A stretch of DNA of 30,780 nucleotides from Ruminococcaceae bacterium UBA6855 (GTDB lineage: Bacteria > Bacillota > Clostridia > Oscillospirales > Acutalibacteraceae), in NCBI GenBank assembly GCA_002451755.1, contig DKDF01000005.1:1-30780 (forward strand), given 5' to 3'. A program made the position numbers and the translations under genes. Below, one piece after another: positions 8,203 through 17,312 of this stretch. How positions within the stretch are numbered: position 1 is the stretch's first letter; every line of letters starts with the position of its first letter. A model generated the notes under the pieces. The model searched no databases and had not been told where the DNA came from. It saw only the letters and a program-made list of their open reading frames with translations.

Positions 8203-9718
8203 GCAGCCTCACATGTCTGCGGGTGTTCTCTTCTATGAGCTCACCCGTATGTTTATCGACTCTTATCGTACGCAGTTCATCGGGCTCAATCCCATTTTCT
8301 ACCCAATCGATAAGAGCCTTCATTCCCGCGCTCTCCGGTATTCCCGGACCTTTGTTTTTGCAGTCTCCGTGACCATCTCCCGGTGTGAGCCAAAGGCGGA
8401 AGAATGTATCGACTTTTTCGTATCCGCCGCAGGATGCGCAGACGCGCTTGAAATAATCTATCGTTCCGTCCGTGGGGATGAGAGGATCGTTCAACCCGTG
8501 GTCAGCCATTATTTTGCCGCCGCGCGCCGCAAACGCGCTTAAATCCGGATTGTCTGCTCCCGCATTCGGAAATTTTTCTGCCGCCAAGCGAAACAGTTCT
8601 ACGACTTCTTTACGAGTAATGTCTCCGAATTTTCGCTTGCCGTCTCCGGTTATCCATCTTGCGACATGGGTGCACAGCAGGAAAGTCGAGCGTTTGTGGG
8701 TTATGGGAGCGTAGTTTATAGCGCCAACCGGTATTGTTGTGCTCCAAAACTTGACTCCGGGACGAAAGAATTTACAGAGTAATTTCCCGCTTTCGTCACA
8801 GGGTCCGCGCCATATCTCGTTCATCACAAGCGCATCCTGCTCGCTCAGGCCATACTTTCCGACAGTCGAACGGGCATCAAAATCGACCGGTTTATCAAGC
8901 TTATAATAAGCCTTTGAGCCGCCGACGCTGTCATGGACAGCCTGCATAAAAGCTTCAAGCTTTTTTGCGCTGAGCACATGACCGATATCATTCATAACAG
9001 CCATTGGCCAAAAGCCGCACGGCAGGAATTTCATCCAGTTTATCGCAGGGCACGATGCCCATATACCGTCAAAATCCTCCGGGTGCTCCTGAGCCTCAAC
9101 AAACGACTGACGCCCGCCGCCCGAACCTCCGTTCATATACGAGAATCTGACAGGGCGGCCGTGAAGAATCTCGGCGGTCGTTTTGCCGAACACAGCCATA
9201 TGGTGAGTTGTCCGCGAACGCCAGTTTTCAATAAGGTCGAGCCGCAATTCATTTGTTTCCGGGTCTATTGCCTTGTCGGTAAGTCTGCTTACGTTGCAAC
9301 CGTCCGCCGTTGCACAGGCAAAGCCGTTCATCAGCGCATAAGGCAAGGTCAGTCCGCGCACGGTATTCTCGGCGCGCCGTATATACTGTTTTCCGCCGGT
9401 GGAGGTACCGCCGCCGCCCGTGCCTGCAAATCTGTCATTCCACGCAAGAGGCACCCAGACGGTAATAATTTCATGGAATTTTCCGGTCTGATTTTTTATG
9501 ACAACCTCACAAAAAGGCGGGAGTCCGCCTATGGCATTAAGACCGTTTCTGTATTTTCCGTTTTCAAACAGACGTACTCCGGTCACACAAAATTTCTCGC
9601 TCGGTATGCGTTTTTCGAGTTCCGACTGCAAAAATCCAACAGTACAGCGTTCTTTTATCCCGGGAGTTTGAGTCAGTGCGGAAGTATCAAAAAATTTTAT
9701 CTTGTCTTTCTCTTTCAT
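8189..9718 (-). CDS. Tannase/feruloyl esterase family protein, atypical active site
   Basis: A 509-residue member of the tannase/feruloyl esterase family, enzymes that hydrolyse gallate or hydroxycinnamate esters of plant compounds. Family landmarks are GTGGGG near 100, NGGSGGGRQSF around the nucleophile S199, DHGLNDPLIPTDGTIDYF with D411, and TPGDGHGDC with H450. Known members carry a CS-D-HC motif, in which cysteines next to the serine and histidine form a disulfide. Here both neighbours are glycine (198 and 451), though C453 lies nearby. No signal peptide is present, unlike most secreted relatives. A disulfide-free active site would fit a cytoplasmic enzyme. A strong AAGGAG site precedes the ATG. 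The context suggests release of phenolic acyl groups from imported rhamnosides. Confidence 0.8.
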   Translation of the reverse strand: MKEKDKIKFFDTSALTQTPGIKERCTVGFLQSELEKRIPSEKFCVTGVRLFENGKYRNGLNAIGGLPPFCEVVIKNQTGKFHEIITVWVPLAWNDRFAGTGGGGTSTGGKQYIRRAENTVRGLTLPYALMNGFACATADGCNVSRLTDKAIDPETNELRLDLIENWRSRTTHHMAVFGKTTAEILHGRPVRFSYMNGGSGGGRQSFVEAQEHPEDFDGIWASCPAINWMKFLPCGFWPMAVMNDIGHVLSAKKLEAFMQAVHDSVGGSKAYYKLDKPVDFDARSTVGKYGLSEQDALVMNEIWRGPCDESGKLLCKFFRPGVKFWSTTIPVGAINYAPITHKRSTFLLCTHVARWITGDGKRKFGDITRKEVVELFRLAAEKFPNAGADNPDLSAFAARGGKIMADHGLNDPLIPTDGTIDYFKRVCASCGGYEKVDTFFRLWLTPGDGHGDCKNKGPGIPESAGMKALIDWVENGIEPDELRTIRVDKHTGELIEENTRRHVRLHDEY

Positions 9719-9785
9719 GGAAAGCTCTCCTTAAAACCGCTTTATTACATTTTAACTCACAGCTAACCTTTCGGCAACCACACTT

Positions 9786-12338
9786 TTATTTTTTGAAGGT
9801 ATAACTGCCGCTGCCTATTTCGGTTTTTGAGCCGCCGAAAATAACAGTCGCTCTTGTATTGCACGGTATTTTCATCTTGAGCGTATCGCCATGCTTTTCA
9901 ACGAAGATTTCACCCGCTTCGCAGACAAAGCTTCTTTTGAACGAGCCAAAAACATCCGTTTCGTCAGGCTCTATTATTATCCGCTTATAACCCGGCTCGG
10001 CGGGCTTTATGCCGCAGACGGTGTGAAGAATATAGCTGTCCACGCAGCCGAACGCATAGTGGTCAAAGCTGGTTCTTTTGGGCTGACCGTCCTGTTCATA
10101 GGATTCCCAATTTTCCCAAATGGCGGTTGCGCCGTGTTCAACTTCAAACAGCCACGAAGGGCACTGCGTCTGACGAAGTATTGCCGCAGAAAGATCGTGT
10201 CTGCCTATTTTATCAAGAACAGGAAGCAGGAACGGCGTGGCAAGAAAGCCCGTACCGAGGCGTCTGCCGTTTTTCTCGACCAATGCCGCAAGTCTGTCGG
10301 CATATTCTTTTTTTAGCTCCGACGGCACAAGATCAAACGCAAAAGCCAAAACATATGCGCCCATAAGATAATCGGGCAAAAGATCGCGCTTGAATATGCC
10401 GTCTATTATCGCTTGTTTCATCTTTTCCGCCGTCTGTCGGAAATAAGTCGAGTCCTCTCCGAGAAGCTCTTGAATATCGGTCATAAGCTTGAGCGACCAA
10501 AAGCCGAAATACGGAGCTATATAGAACGCCGACTCTTTGCATATTTCAAAGCCCTCTCCCGTTCTGCCGGGAACAAGCCATTCGCCGAAATGAAAGCCGG
10601 TATTCCAGAGATAGCGATCGATGTCCTCGGGATTGTCGCTTCCGCGTTTATCCCGTGCGGTTTTTATTATATACTCGCACCACTTTTTCATGGCGGGATA
10701 TGTCCGCCTGAGTATATCCCTGTTGCCTGTCACGGTGTACATATCATAGGGCACCCATATAACGGCATCGCTCCACCCGGCTATACCGGTAAGCTCTGTG
10801 TCACCGAACGGTGCCATAGTCTGTTTGCCCACCGTTTCATATAGCTTCGTAAATGGCGATATCAGCGGTATAACGCCGTCTGTCTGCTGATCCGCGCACA
10901 GTCCGTCAATCCAGCTTGAGAGGAACGGTGTCATTTCCTCGTTGAGCATTGCGGTTTCGGCATAGATAAGAATGTCTCCTGTCCAGCCTGCCTTTTCGCG
11001 TCCGGGGCAGTCGGTCGGCACAGACATCATATTATTCTTTTGTGAATATCTGATGTTTTTATAGAGCCGCTCAAAACGCTTGTCGTCACAGGCAAAGCTC
11101 GCCGCATTCTCCTTTGGAGTGGAAAGGAGAACAGCTTTGAAATTTTCCGCTCTTATGTCGGAAATTCCCGTTATGCGGACATATCGGAAGGCATGGAAAG
11201 TAAATGCGGGGTCAAATACTCCGGGGTGTCCGTCGGAAATATATGTATCTTTCTGCTTTGCAACCATTGCGTCAAAATAGTTGCCGTCCTTGTCAAGAAC
11301 CTCGGTATGTTCAAGTGTTATTTCCGTTCCGAGAGGCTCGTCGACGTTAACTACGGTTTTTCCGGCAATAACCTGACCGAAGTCGATTATTTTATCTCCG
11401 TTAGGAGCGGTAAAAATGCGCTGAGGACTAAATTCTTCAACGGCCGATATCGCGTCTGTCGGCTGAACTCTCAAATTTTTATACCCGTAATCGCGGACAG
11501 TGGGCTGCAGTTTTTTTGCCTGAGGGAGAGTCATATCGTGTTTCTCACCCATAAATAAATCTGAAAAAACTATTTTTGACGCTTCGCAGGTCTCGCTGCC
11601 GTCAGATGTTACGATTTTATGCGTTCCGTCTTCAAAATCAACCTCAAGCTGATAAAGGACAGAGGGAGCCGATTTTTGAGCTTTGGTGACAACGGCTGTC
11701 TGCTCGCAGAAATACCAGCCGTCGCCGACAAGAAATTCTATTGAATTCTCGCCGCTGTTCAGCATATTGGTCACATCATAGACCTGATAATTGAGAATTT
11801 TATCATACGGTGTAAATTCCGGGGCAAGCTCACGCAGATCCGGCCTTTTGCCGTTTATATACACCCTATAGCAGCCGTATGCGGTTGCATAAAGGCGTGC
11901 TTTGGCTATATTCGCGCCGACGGTTGCCGCCCTTTTGAACAGCACGGCGGGATTCTCTATCCCATACGTAAACATCTTCGCTTTGTTTCGCTCAACTGTG
12001 CTTTCGACCCACTGAGCCTGCCAATCGTCCCGAGACAGAAACGCCGTTTCAAAGGCACTTTCAGCAGAGGCATTGACATCCTCGTTGTCCCAGACCGTTA
12101 CTCTCCAGCTATAGCGCGTTTTGGAATGCATAGAAAAGCCTTCCGCCCTGACAAAGCTTTGGCGATCGGATAATACTTTTTTGCTGTCAAAGACTTTTTC
12201 TCCGTCTTTAAATATTTCTATTCTGTATGCCTTTTGCAAAACATTATTTCTGTCGCTCTCTATTCTCCAAGAGAACTCCGGCGCGGCATCTATAAAAGGT
12301 TCTTTTCTGTGGTTTACTCTGAGGTGCGTTATATTCAT
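9786..12338 (-). CDS. Alpha-L-rhamnosidase, GH78
   Basis: Hydrolyses terminal alpha-L-rhamnose from glycosides by an inverting mechanism. The 850-residue protein shows the family order: an N-terminal beta domain beginning MNITHLRVNHRKEPF, a rhamnosidase N domain with LYATAYGCYRVYINGKRP, a beta-sandwich with TFHAFRYVRITG, and the (alpha/alpha)6 catalytic barrel. The signature DCPGREKAGWTGD (443-455) carries the general acid E448 and D455. VEHGATAIWENWES, near 735, provides the region of the catalytic base. The C-terminal domain contains SFDHYAFGCVDSYILHTVCGI. There is no signal peptide, so the substrate must be imported, plausibly by the symporter encoded just upstream. GGAGA lies seven bases before the ATG. 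Confidence 0.95.
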   Translation of the reverse strand: MNITHLRVNHRKEPFIDAAPEFSWRIESDRNNVLQKAYRIEIFKDGEKVFDSKKVLSDRQSFVRAEGFSMHSKTRYSWRVTVWDNEDVNASAESAFETAFLSRDDWQAQWVESTVERNKAKMFTYGIENPAVLFKRAATVGANIAKARLYATAYGCYRVYINGKRPDLRELAPEFTPYDKILNYQVYDVTNMLNSGENSIEFLVGDGWYFCEQTAVVTKAQKSAPSVLYQLEVDFEDGTHKIVTSDGSETCEASKIVFSDLFMGEKHDMTLPQAKKLQPTVRDYGYKNLRVQPTDAISAVEEFSPQRIFTAPNGDKIIDFGQVIAGKTVVNVDEPLGTEITLEHTEVLDKDGNYFDAMVAKQKDTYISDGHPGVFDPAFTFHAFRYVRITGISDIRAENFKAVLLSTPKENAASFACDDKRFERLYKNIRYSQKNNMMSVPTDCPGREKAGWTGDILIYAETAMLNEEMTPFLSSWIDGLCADQQTDGVIPLISPFTKLYETVGKQTMAPFGDTELTGIAGWSDAVIWVPYDMYTVTGNRDILRRTYPAMKKWCEYIIKTARDKRGSDNPEDIDRYLWNTGFHFGEWLVPGRTGEGFEICKESAFYIAPYFGFWSLKLMTDIQELLGEDSTYFRQTAEKMKQAIIDGIFKRDLLPDYLMGAYVLAFAFDLVPSELKKEYADRLAALVEKNGRRLGTGFLATPFLLPVLDKIGRHDLSAAILRQTQCPSWLFEVEHGATAIWENWESYEQDGQPKRTSFDHYAFGCVDSYILHTVCGIKPAEPGYKRIIIEPDETDVFGSFKRSFVCEAGEIFVEKHGDTLKMKIPCNTRATVIFGGSKTEIGSGSYTFKK

Positions 12339-12354
12339 TTGATTCTCCGATTTG

Positions 12355-13833
12355 TTAATTATATTTTCTTGAAAGCTGAGCCTCGCACTCTTCGCGCGTT
12401 ATGTCGCCGGCATTGCATTTTATCATAAGATCGATATCTTTATCCTTTATCCTGTAGAAAACCATAACGAGTATTCCGATGAGGGTTCCGACAGCGGGGA
12501 TAAGAGTATAAACGAGCCAGAGCATATTGAGCGCGGATGCAGGCTGCTGAACATTCTGCGCCGCAACATCGGCAAAATCGGTAGCCTCGATCTCGACCCA
12601 GCCGGAAAGCCCCAGCAGGAAAAGTCCGAGCGACGAAGCGACGCTTTGGGTCAGCTTGGTGACGAATGAGTTCATTGCAAAGAATATGCCCGAGCAGTCT
12701 TTTCCGGTTTTGTAGCGGGTATATTCAATTGTATCAGGAATAAGAAATGTCTTGGCGATATTGGCAATATTTCCGGGAAGAGCCTGCAGAACAAGCAGCA
12801 TGCACACGAGCACAACATGCTTTGAGCCGACAAAATAGATAAGCATGAGCGGGATACTGCCCATTATTCCGGCAAACAGAATTGTTTTTACCTTCCCGAC
12901 CTTCTTGGTTATTTTTGCAGTGTTCAACTGGGCAATAAGGCCGGGAATCGCCGCTATGGCTATGGGTACGGCAAAAACAAGTGAATTTCCGAAATGGTAG
13001 TAAGCGACGAAATTTGCAAGATTTGCGCCGGTTGCAAGGCACGAGGTTATTAAAGTGGAAAGCAGGAGGACAAACATATATTTGTTTGTTTTTATGCACT
13101 CGATCATATCCTTAAATGTATAATGGGCGTTTTCGTCCTCATTGACATTCGCAAGTTCGGTGTTGTATTCCTCGACGCCGCGAACGAGCGGTATCATCAT
13201 CGCGAAGAATATTACCGACGCACCGACGACAACATACTTTATCGGAAGCCCCACAAGCTCGCTGACGAGCGCGTAAAAAACAATTCCGATAAGCATTATG
13301 ACATTGTTGCTGAGTATCGACTTGTTCTGAATAATAACATTTCTTTCATCGACATTGTCGGTAAGCGTAACAGCCATGGAGTTCATCGGCACTTCGATAA
13401 GAGTATAACTCAAATCGTAGAGCAGATAGAAAATGCCGAACCACGCAAGCTTTCCGCCCTCGGAAATATTCATCGGCATCATGAAGAACAGAACCGTGAA
13501 AATCGGGAACATCCAAAAGGTCAGGCGATACCACGGCAAGTATTTGCCCTTGCCGGCTATTTTTCTTATCTTGCTTAAGTCGGCTATCTTTATTTTATCA
13601 ATAAGGAATCCGAAAATAACATCGTCAAACGAATCGATAAGTTTTACGGCGAGCATGACACCGGCCATTTTTGCGGGATTAATTCCCTGCATAAGCAGGA
13701 ACATCGTCATAAATGTTGTTATGATAGCTCCCTCGCAGGTTCGTGCGAGATCGCCTATGTAGTATTTGCTTCTCTGAGCTGTGGTGGTACGCCACGAGCT
13801 TTTGTCAAGAACGGTTTTTTCTGTTTTTTTCAT
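12355..13833 (-). CDS. GPH-family cation:sugar symporter (MFS)
   Basis: A 492-residue inner-membrane transporter with about twelve predicted hydrophobic helices. It belongs to the glycoside-pentoside-hexuronide:cation symporter family (MelB-like). Evidence is the helix-2 motif KLIDSFDDVIFGFLIDK, equivalent to the Asp-rich cation-site segment of MelB, the following KGKYLPWYRL loop, and the overall length and layout. It probably imports L-rhamnose or small rhamnosides with a cation. The substrate is inferred only from its position directly upstream of the GH78 gene, separated by 16 bp. An AAGGAG site precedes the ATG. Confidence 0.88.
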   Translation of the reverse strand: MKKTEKTVLDKSSWRTTTAQRSKYYIGDLARTCEGAIITTFMTMFLLMQGINPAKMAGVMLAVKLIDSFDDVIFGFLIDKIKIADLSKIRKIAGKGKYLPWYRLTFWMFPIFTVLFFMMPMNISEGGKLAWFGIFYLLYDLSYTLIEVPMNSMAVTLTDNVDERNVIIQNKSILSNNVIMLIGIVFYALVSELVGLPIKYVVVGASVIFFAMMIPLVRGVEEYNTELANVNEDENAHYTFKDMIECIKTNKYMFVLLLSTLITSCLATGANLANFVAYYHFGNSLVFAVPIAIAAIPGLIAQLNTAKITKKVGKVKTILFAGIMGSIPLMLIYFVGSKHVVLVCMLLVLQALPGNIANIAKTFLIPDTIEYTRYKTGKDCSGIFFAMNSFVTKLTQSVASSLGLFLLGLSGWVEIEATDFADVAAQNVQQPASALNMLWLVYTLIPAVGTLIGILVMVFYRIKDKDIDLMIKCNAGDITREECEAQLSRKYN

Positions 13834-13844
13834 TTAGCTGCTCC

Positions 13845-14681
13845 TTAAAATGTATAGACTGCGGACAATTTGTATTTCAGTTCTGCGCTTATTTCAATGC
13901 CACTGAGTATTTTGGGAACGTCGAGTCCACTTAAGTCGACTTTGTCCACGTAGGTTTCACTGAAAGTGAGTGAAGCGGAAATTATTTTTCCGGAATCCTT
14001 AGAAACAGCGACATTGATAACACCGTCAAAAAGCTCGATTTTTCCGACATTAAGGAAATTAATTTTGTCATTCGCCCTGTGTAAAGTGGTCTCTACGGCT
14101 TTTGAATCAAGGAAAAACTGATATCCCGCTTTAGGTGCCGATGAAGACGACGGCAGCGAGAGCTTTTTGAGCTTGAATGTAAGCCTATATTCCCCGCCGG
14201 AGTCGGTAACATTATAAGAAAGACAGTCCTCTTTTTTTATGGCGGCAAAGGCGGGTTTCTCTATTGCGGTTCCTTTGCTGTTCTGTTTGCTTACCGTTTC
14301 GCTGTCTATATAATCGGCTATCAGCTTCGTCAGCGCGGAATTTGATGTTGAAAACTTAACATCCGTTGCAGTCAAATCATACTTCGCAGCTGATATCCTA
14401 CTCTTTCCTATTGCCGACGAGAGGAGCTCAAACGGGTCAACGGCGGTTTGCGACTCTTCCGACAAAGGCTTTTCGGTTTCGTCGTCAACAGTCGTACTTC
14501 GCTGCAATGTGTCGGTTTCATTGACTGTCTGCGCCGTATTACCCGTTTCTGTCCAGACTGTTTCGCCTGTGTTTACCGACGATCCCGAAGTGTCATCGGT
14601 GTCTTTCCCAACACAGGCGGTAAGGCTGAAAACGATAAAAATAATCGCGAGGATAAAAGAAACTGTTTTCCCGAGTTTCAT
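13845..14681 (-). CDS. Putative lipoprotein with Ser/Thr-rich linker
   Basis: A 278-residue protein of unknown function. It starts MKLGKTV and has a hydrophobic stretch ending in the lipobox LTAC (18-21 region of the leader), so it is likely lipid-anchored on the outer face of the membrane. A Thr/Ser/Asp/Glu-rich linker of about 70 residues follows, then a folded domain of about 180 residues without a recognised family. I chose the ATG at 14681 because it fits the lipoprotein leader and overlaps the GH3 stop as ATGA with a ribosome site upstream. The position between GH3 and the symporter suggests a role in binding or sensing substrate at the cell surface, but no solute-binding signature is visible. 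Confidence 0.75.
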   Translation of the reverse strand: MKLGKTVSFILAIIFIVFSLTACVGKDTDDTSGSSVNTGETVWTETGNTAQTVNETDTLQRSTTVDDETEKPLSEESQTAVDPFELLSSAIGKSRISAAKYDLTATDVKFSTSNSALTKLIADYIDSETVSKQNSKGTAIEKPAFAAIKKEDCLSYNVTDSGGEYRLTFKLKKLSLPSSSSAPKAGYQFFLDSKAVETTLHRANDKINFLNVGKIELFDGVINVAVSKDSGKIISASLTFSETYVDKVDLSGLDVPKILSGIEISAELKYKLSAVYTF

Positions 14682-17173
14682 GTTACATTTTCCTTTCCGC
14701 AAAGCTTGATTATTGTTCTGTATATTCTGTCCGCGCATATTTTTACATCCTGTGCGGACAATGTTCCATCATTTACAGCCTCCAATATCCTGTCGACATC
14801 GCCCTGAGAGCCGGGCATTATAAGATCGTTTCCGGCCTTTATACAGCCCGCCGACGATGACACGGGATATTTCTGTCCCTCCGCGCTGACGAGCGCATTA
14901 GTGGTTCCCCAATCGGTCATAACAAATCCGTCGAACCCCCATTCGCATCGCAGAGCATATGTGAGTAAATCGCAGTCGTTTGCCGCATGAACTCCGTTTA
15001 TGAGATTGAGCGAGGACATGGCGGCGCTCGGCCGAGCCTCTTTTACGCATATTTCAAATGCCTTGAGATATATCTCCCTCAACGCTCTTTCGGAGAGATG
15101 GGAGTTGTTATAGTTCCTGTTCGTTTCCTGATTGTTTGCGGCGAGGTGCTTTATTGTCGCCGCACATCCGTTGTGCTTCTCTATTCCCCTCACCGCCGCT
15201 GCGGCACAGAGCCCGGAAAGCAGAGGATCCTCGGAATAATATTCAAAATTTCTGCCGCACAGCGGATTTCTTTGAATATTCATAGCGGGAGAAAGCCAAT
15301 GCGATATGCCGAGCAGCTCCATCTCCGTTCCGACGACGTCACCTGTGTGCTCTATAAGCTCGATGTTCCAGCTCTGAGCGAGAGTTGACGCAACGGGAAG
15401 CGCGGTACAGTACTGATATTTTTTGACAGTGCCTGACAGGTCGACATTCTGCATTTCCTTCGGAAGTATCATGCTGAATATAGGGTCTTCCGCCGGATTG
15501 CTGACATATTCGTTTTCGCGCATATGCACCTTCGGGTTCACTCTTATGCCCGCCGGTCCGTCCGCCATGATTATCTGCGGTATGCCTTTCTTCGCAAGCA
15601 ATGGAGTTGTGTCGCCCGCAGCCCCGGGTATACTTTTTGAGGCTATGCCGATAACGCTTGACTTTCCGCTGCTTATTCTCGCCGAGCCTACGCAGAGCAC
15701 AGCGGCTTCCTGAACGGAAAGCGCAGAAACAGCGTCGCTTATTTTCGTGTCTTGCCGATATGTGTGCTCGACGGTCTTTATATTTTCCGTCCGCAGCTCC
15801 TTTCGAATAAGATGCCGAGGCGTGTTGCGCGGCGTTCTGTTCGGGTGAAGTTCGCCGACCTTTTCACCTCTGAACAATGCTTTGCACCTTTCGCAAACGA
15901 TATCTGCGCTCACATCGACAACCGCAAACTCCTTTAGATTATCCGACGAGTTTCCGAGAGCCATAACATAACAGCCTTTTTCAATCACCCATTCGGAAGT
16001 ATCCTCATTGTAAGATGCAAGCCTGCACGCCGAAAAAGAAACCGTCATGCGTTGTTCCTCTCCGGGGGCGAGTTCGCGGGTCTTTGCGAATGCGGCAAGA
16101 CTTTTGAGCGGTTTTGCAAGGTTGCCGACGGGAGGTTCTGCATATATTTCAACAACCTCTTTGCCTGAAAAAACATCACCGATATTCCGGACGCGAACGC
16201 CGACTTCGATATTTTCGCCGTTTATTTCAAAGCTGTCCGTCGATAATTCAAAATCAGTGTAGGACAGCCCGAATCCAAACGGATATAAAGGATTTATTTT
16301 GAACGAATCGAAATATCTGTAACCGACGAAGATATCCTCTTTATAATATGAATCAAAAACATCTCCGTTAAGTCCCGCAAATTCATCGGCAAAAGGATAA
16401 TCGGAATATTTGCGCGCCCAGGTTGAAGTGAGCTTTCCGGAGGGAGACGCTTTGCCTGAGATAATATCCGCACAGGCCGAACCGGACTCCGACCCGCCCT
16501 GTCCGATGAGCAGGACGGCGTTTATATCATCGATATCACACAATTCGCTCATATCTATCGGTGCAGCAATATTGAGCACAAGGACAAATTTATCATAAAA
16601 GCTTGCTGCCCGTTTTATGTCGCAAAGCTCTGTTTCGCTGAGCATATAATCGGAACGGACAGCTTTTCTGTCCGCGCCCTCGCCGGATATACGGGAGAGC
16701 ACATATATTGCGGCATCCGCCTCATACCCTGCAAAGCTTTCGGGACAGATAAATTCCGGCGCTGCGAACGGATGATGCATCATTTCAATCAGAGCATTCT
16801 TTACGCCGTCGGCGGCTTTTTGCTGAATATGTGATTTAAACAGAGTTTTTGCGGCGGAAACATCGCAGTCATAGCGCTTGAGCAGACGGTCTGTCACGAT
16901 TTCATATCCCGCATCGGACAAGCCCTCTTGCACCGTAACATAGCTTCGGACATTGACATCGCCCGAACCTGTTCCGCCCCGAACGGTCTGACCAGCTCCG
17001 GCACCAAAGAGCGCAATCTTCTTTATGCTTTTGCCAAGCGGCAATGTGCGGTCATTTTTAAGCAATACTGCGCCTTCCGCAGCCGCTGCTCTTACAAATT
17101 TACGGGCTGCTATCTCTCTTTCGGTAATCTTTTCATCGGACGCTGCAAGTCTGTTGTTCAAAGTCATCACCAC
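14678..17173 (-). CDS. GH3 beta-glycosidase with swapped domain order
   Basis: A retaining glycoside hydrolase of family 3, probably a beta-glucosidase, 831 residues, without a signal peptide. The usual domain order is reversed. The protein opens with the alpha/beta C-domain (AEGAVLLKNDRTLPL, GTGSGDVN, GLSYTDFEL) and a fibronectin-like domain (GKEVVEIYAEP). Only then comes the TIM-barrel domain (PQIIMADGPAGIRVNP, NIQRNPLCGRNFEYYSEDP, ATIKHLAANNQ). The nucleophile is D754 in VMTDWG near the C-terminus. This arrangement is known from rumen and gut Firmicutes GH3 enzymes. The start is one of GTG 17173, GTG 17170 or ATG 17167; the ATG is plausible and no strong ribosome site is visible. It is the first gene of the operon. 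It may release glucose exposed after rhamnose removal, as in rutinosides (inference). Confidence 0.9.
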   Translation of the reverse strand: MVMTLNNRLAASDEKITEREIAARKFVRAAAAEGAVLLKNDRTLPLGKSIKKIALFGAGAGQTVRGGTGSGDVNVRSYVTVQEGLSDAGYEIVTDRLLKRYDCDVSAAKTLFKSHIQQKAADGVKNALIEMMHHPFAAPEFICPESFAGYEADAAIYVLSRISGEGADRKAVRSDYMLSETELCDIKRAASFYDKFVLVLNIAAPIDMSELCDIDDINAVLLIGQGGSESGSACADIISGKASPSGKLTSTWARKYSDYPFADEFAGLNGDVFDSYYKEDIFVGYRYFDSFKINPLYPFGFGLSYTDFELSTDSFEINGENIEVGVRVRNIGDVFSGKEVVEIYAEPPVGNLAKPLKSLAAFAKTRELAPGEEQRMTVSFSACRLASYNEDTSEWVIEKGCYVMALGNSSDNLKEFAVVDVSADIVCERCKALFRGEKVGELHPNRTPRNTPRHLIRKELRTENIKTVEHTYRQDTKISDAVSALSVQEAAVLCVGSARISSGKSSVIGIASKSIPGAAGDTTPLLAKKGIPQIIMADGPAGIRVNPKVHMRENEYVSNPAEDPIFSMILPKEMQNVDLSGTVKKYQYCTALPVASTLAQSWNIELIEHTGDVVGTEMELLGISHWLSPAMNIQRNPLCGRNFEYYSEDPLLSGLCAAAAVRGIEKHNGCAATIKHLAANNQETNRNYNNSHLSERALREIYLKAFEICVKEARPSAAMSSLNLINGVHAANDCDLLTYALRCEWGFDGFVMTDWGTTNALVSAEGQKYPVSSSAGCIKAGNDLIMPGSQGDVDRILEAVNDGTLSAQDVKICADRIYRTIIKLCGKENVT

Positions 17174-17239
17174 AAAATAAACAAAAATCTTTGGCTTTCC
17201 TATTATATTTTATATTACAGCTACAGCTTTATCATCATC

Positions 17240-17268
17240 ACAAGTTGGGCAAACATCATAAAATCTTG
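17240..17268. promoter_or_regulatory. Putative AraC-type operator between araC and GH3 operon
   Basis: A 29-bp site containing ATCATAAAAT matches 23 of 29 positions of the site at 19379-19407, upstream of the separate esterase gene. Here it lies in the divergent region. Its right end overlaps the -35 box of the regulator promoter, which would give autorepression. It is upstream of the GH3 operon, whose best -10 (TATAAT on the minus strand at 17207-17202) lacks a good -35, as expected for an activated promoter. Confidence 0.55.
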
Positions 17269-17294
17269 ACTTTTACGCAGTATAATGCAATAAT
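17266..17294 (+). promoter_or_regulatory. Sigma-A-type promoter of the AraC regulator
   Basis: TTGACT at 17266-17271 and AATAAT at 17289-17294 are separated by 17 bp. Each box matches consensus at five of six positions. The predicted start of transcription lies about ten bases before the ATG at 17313, so the leader is very short. Confidence 0.55.
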
Positions 17295-17312
17295 AAAGCA
17301 AGAGGTGATATA

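Noticed and set aside
16592..16605. A further ATCATAAAA..CTTG match to the putative AraC operator
   Set aside because: It lies inside the GH3 coding sequence and only its right half matches, so it is probably chance.
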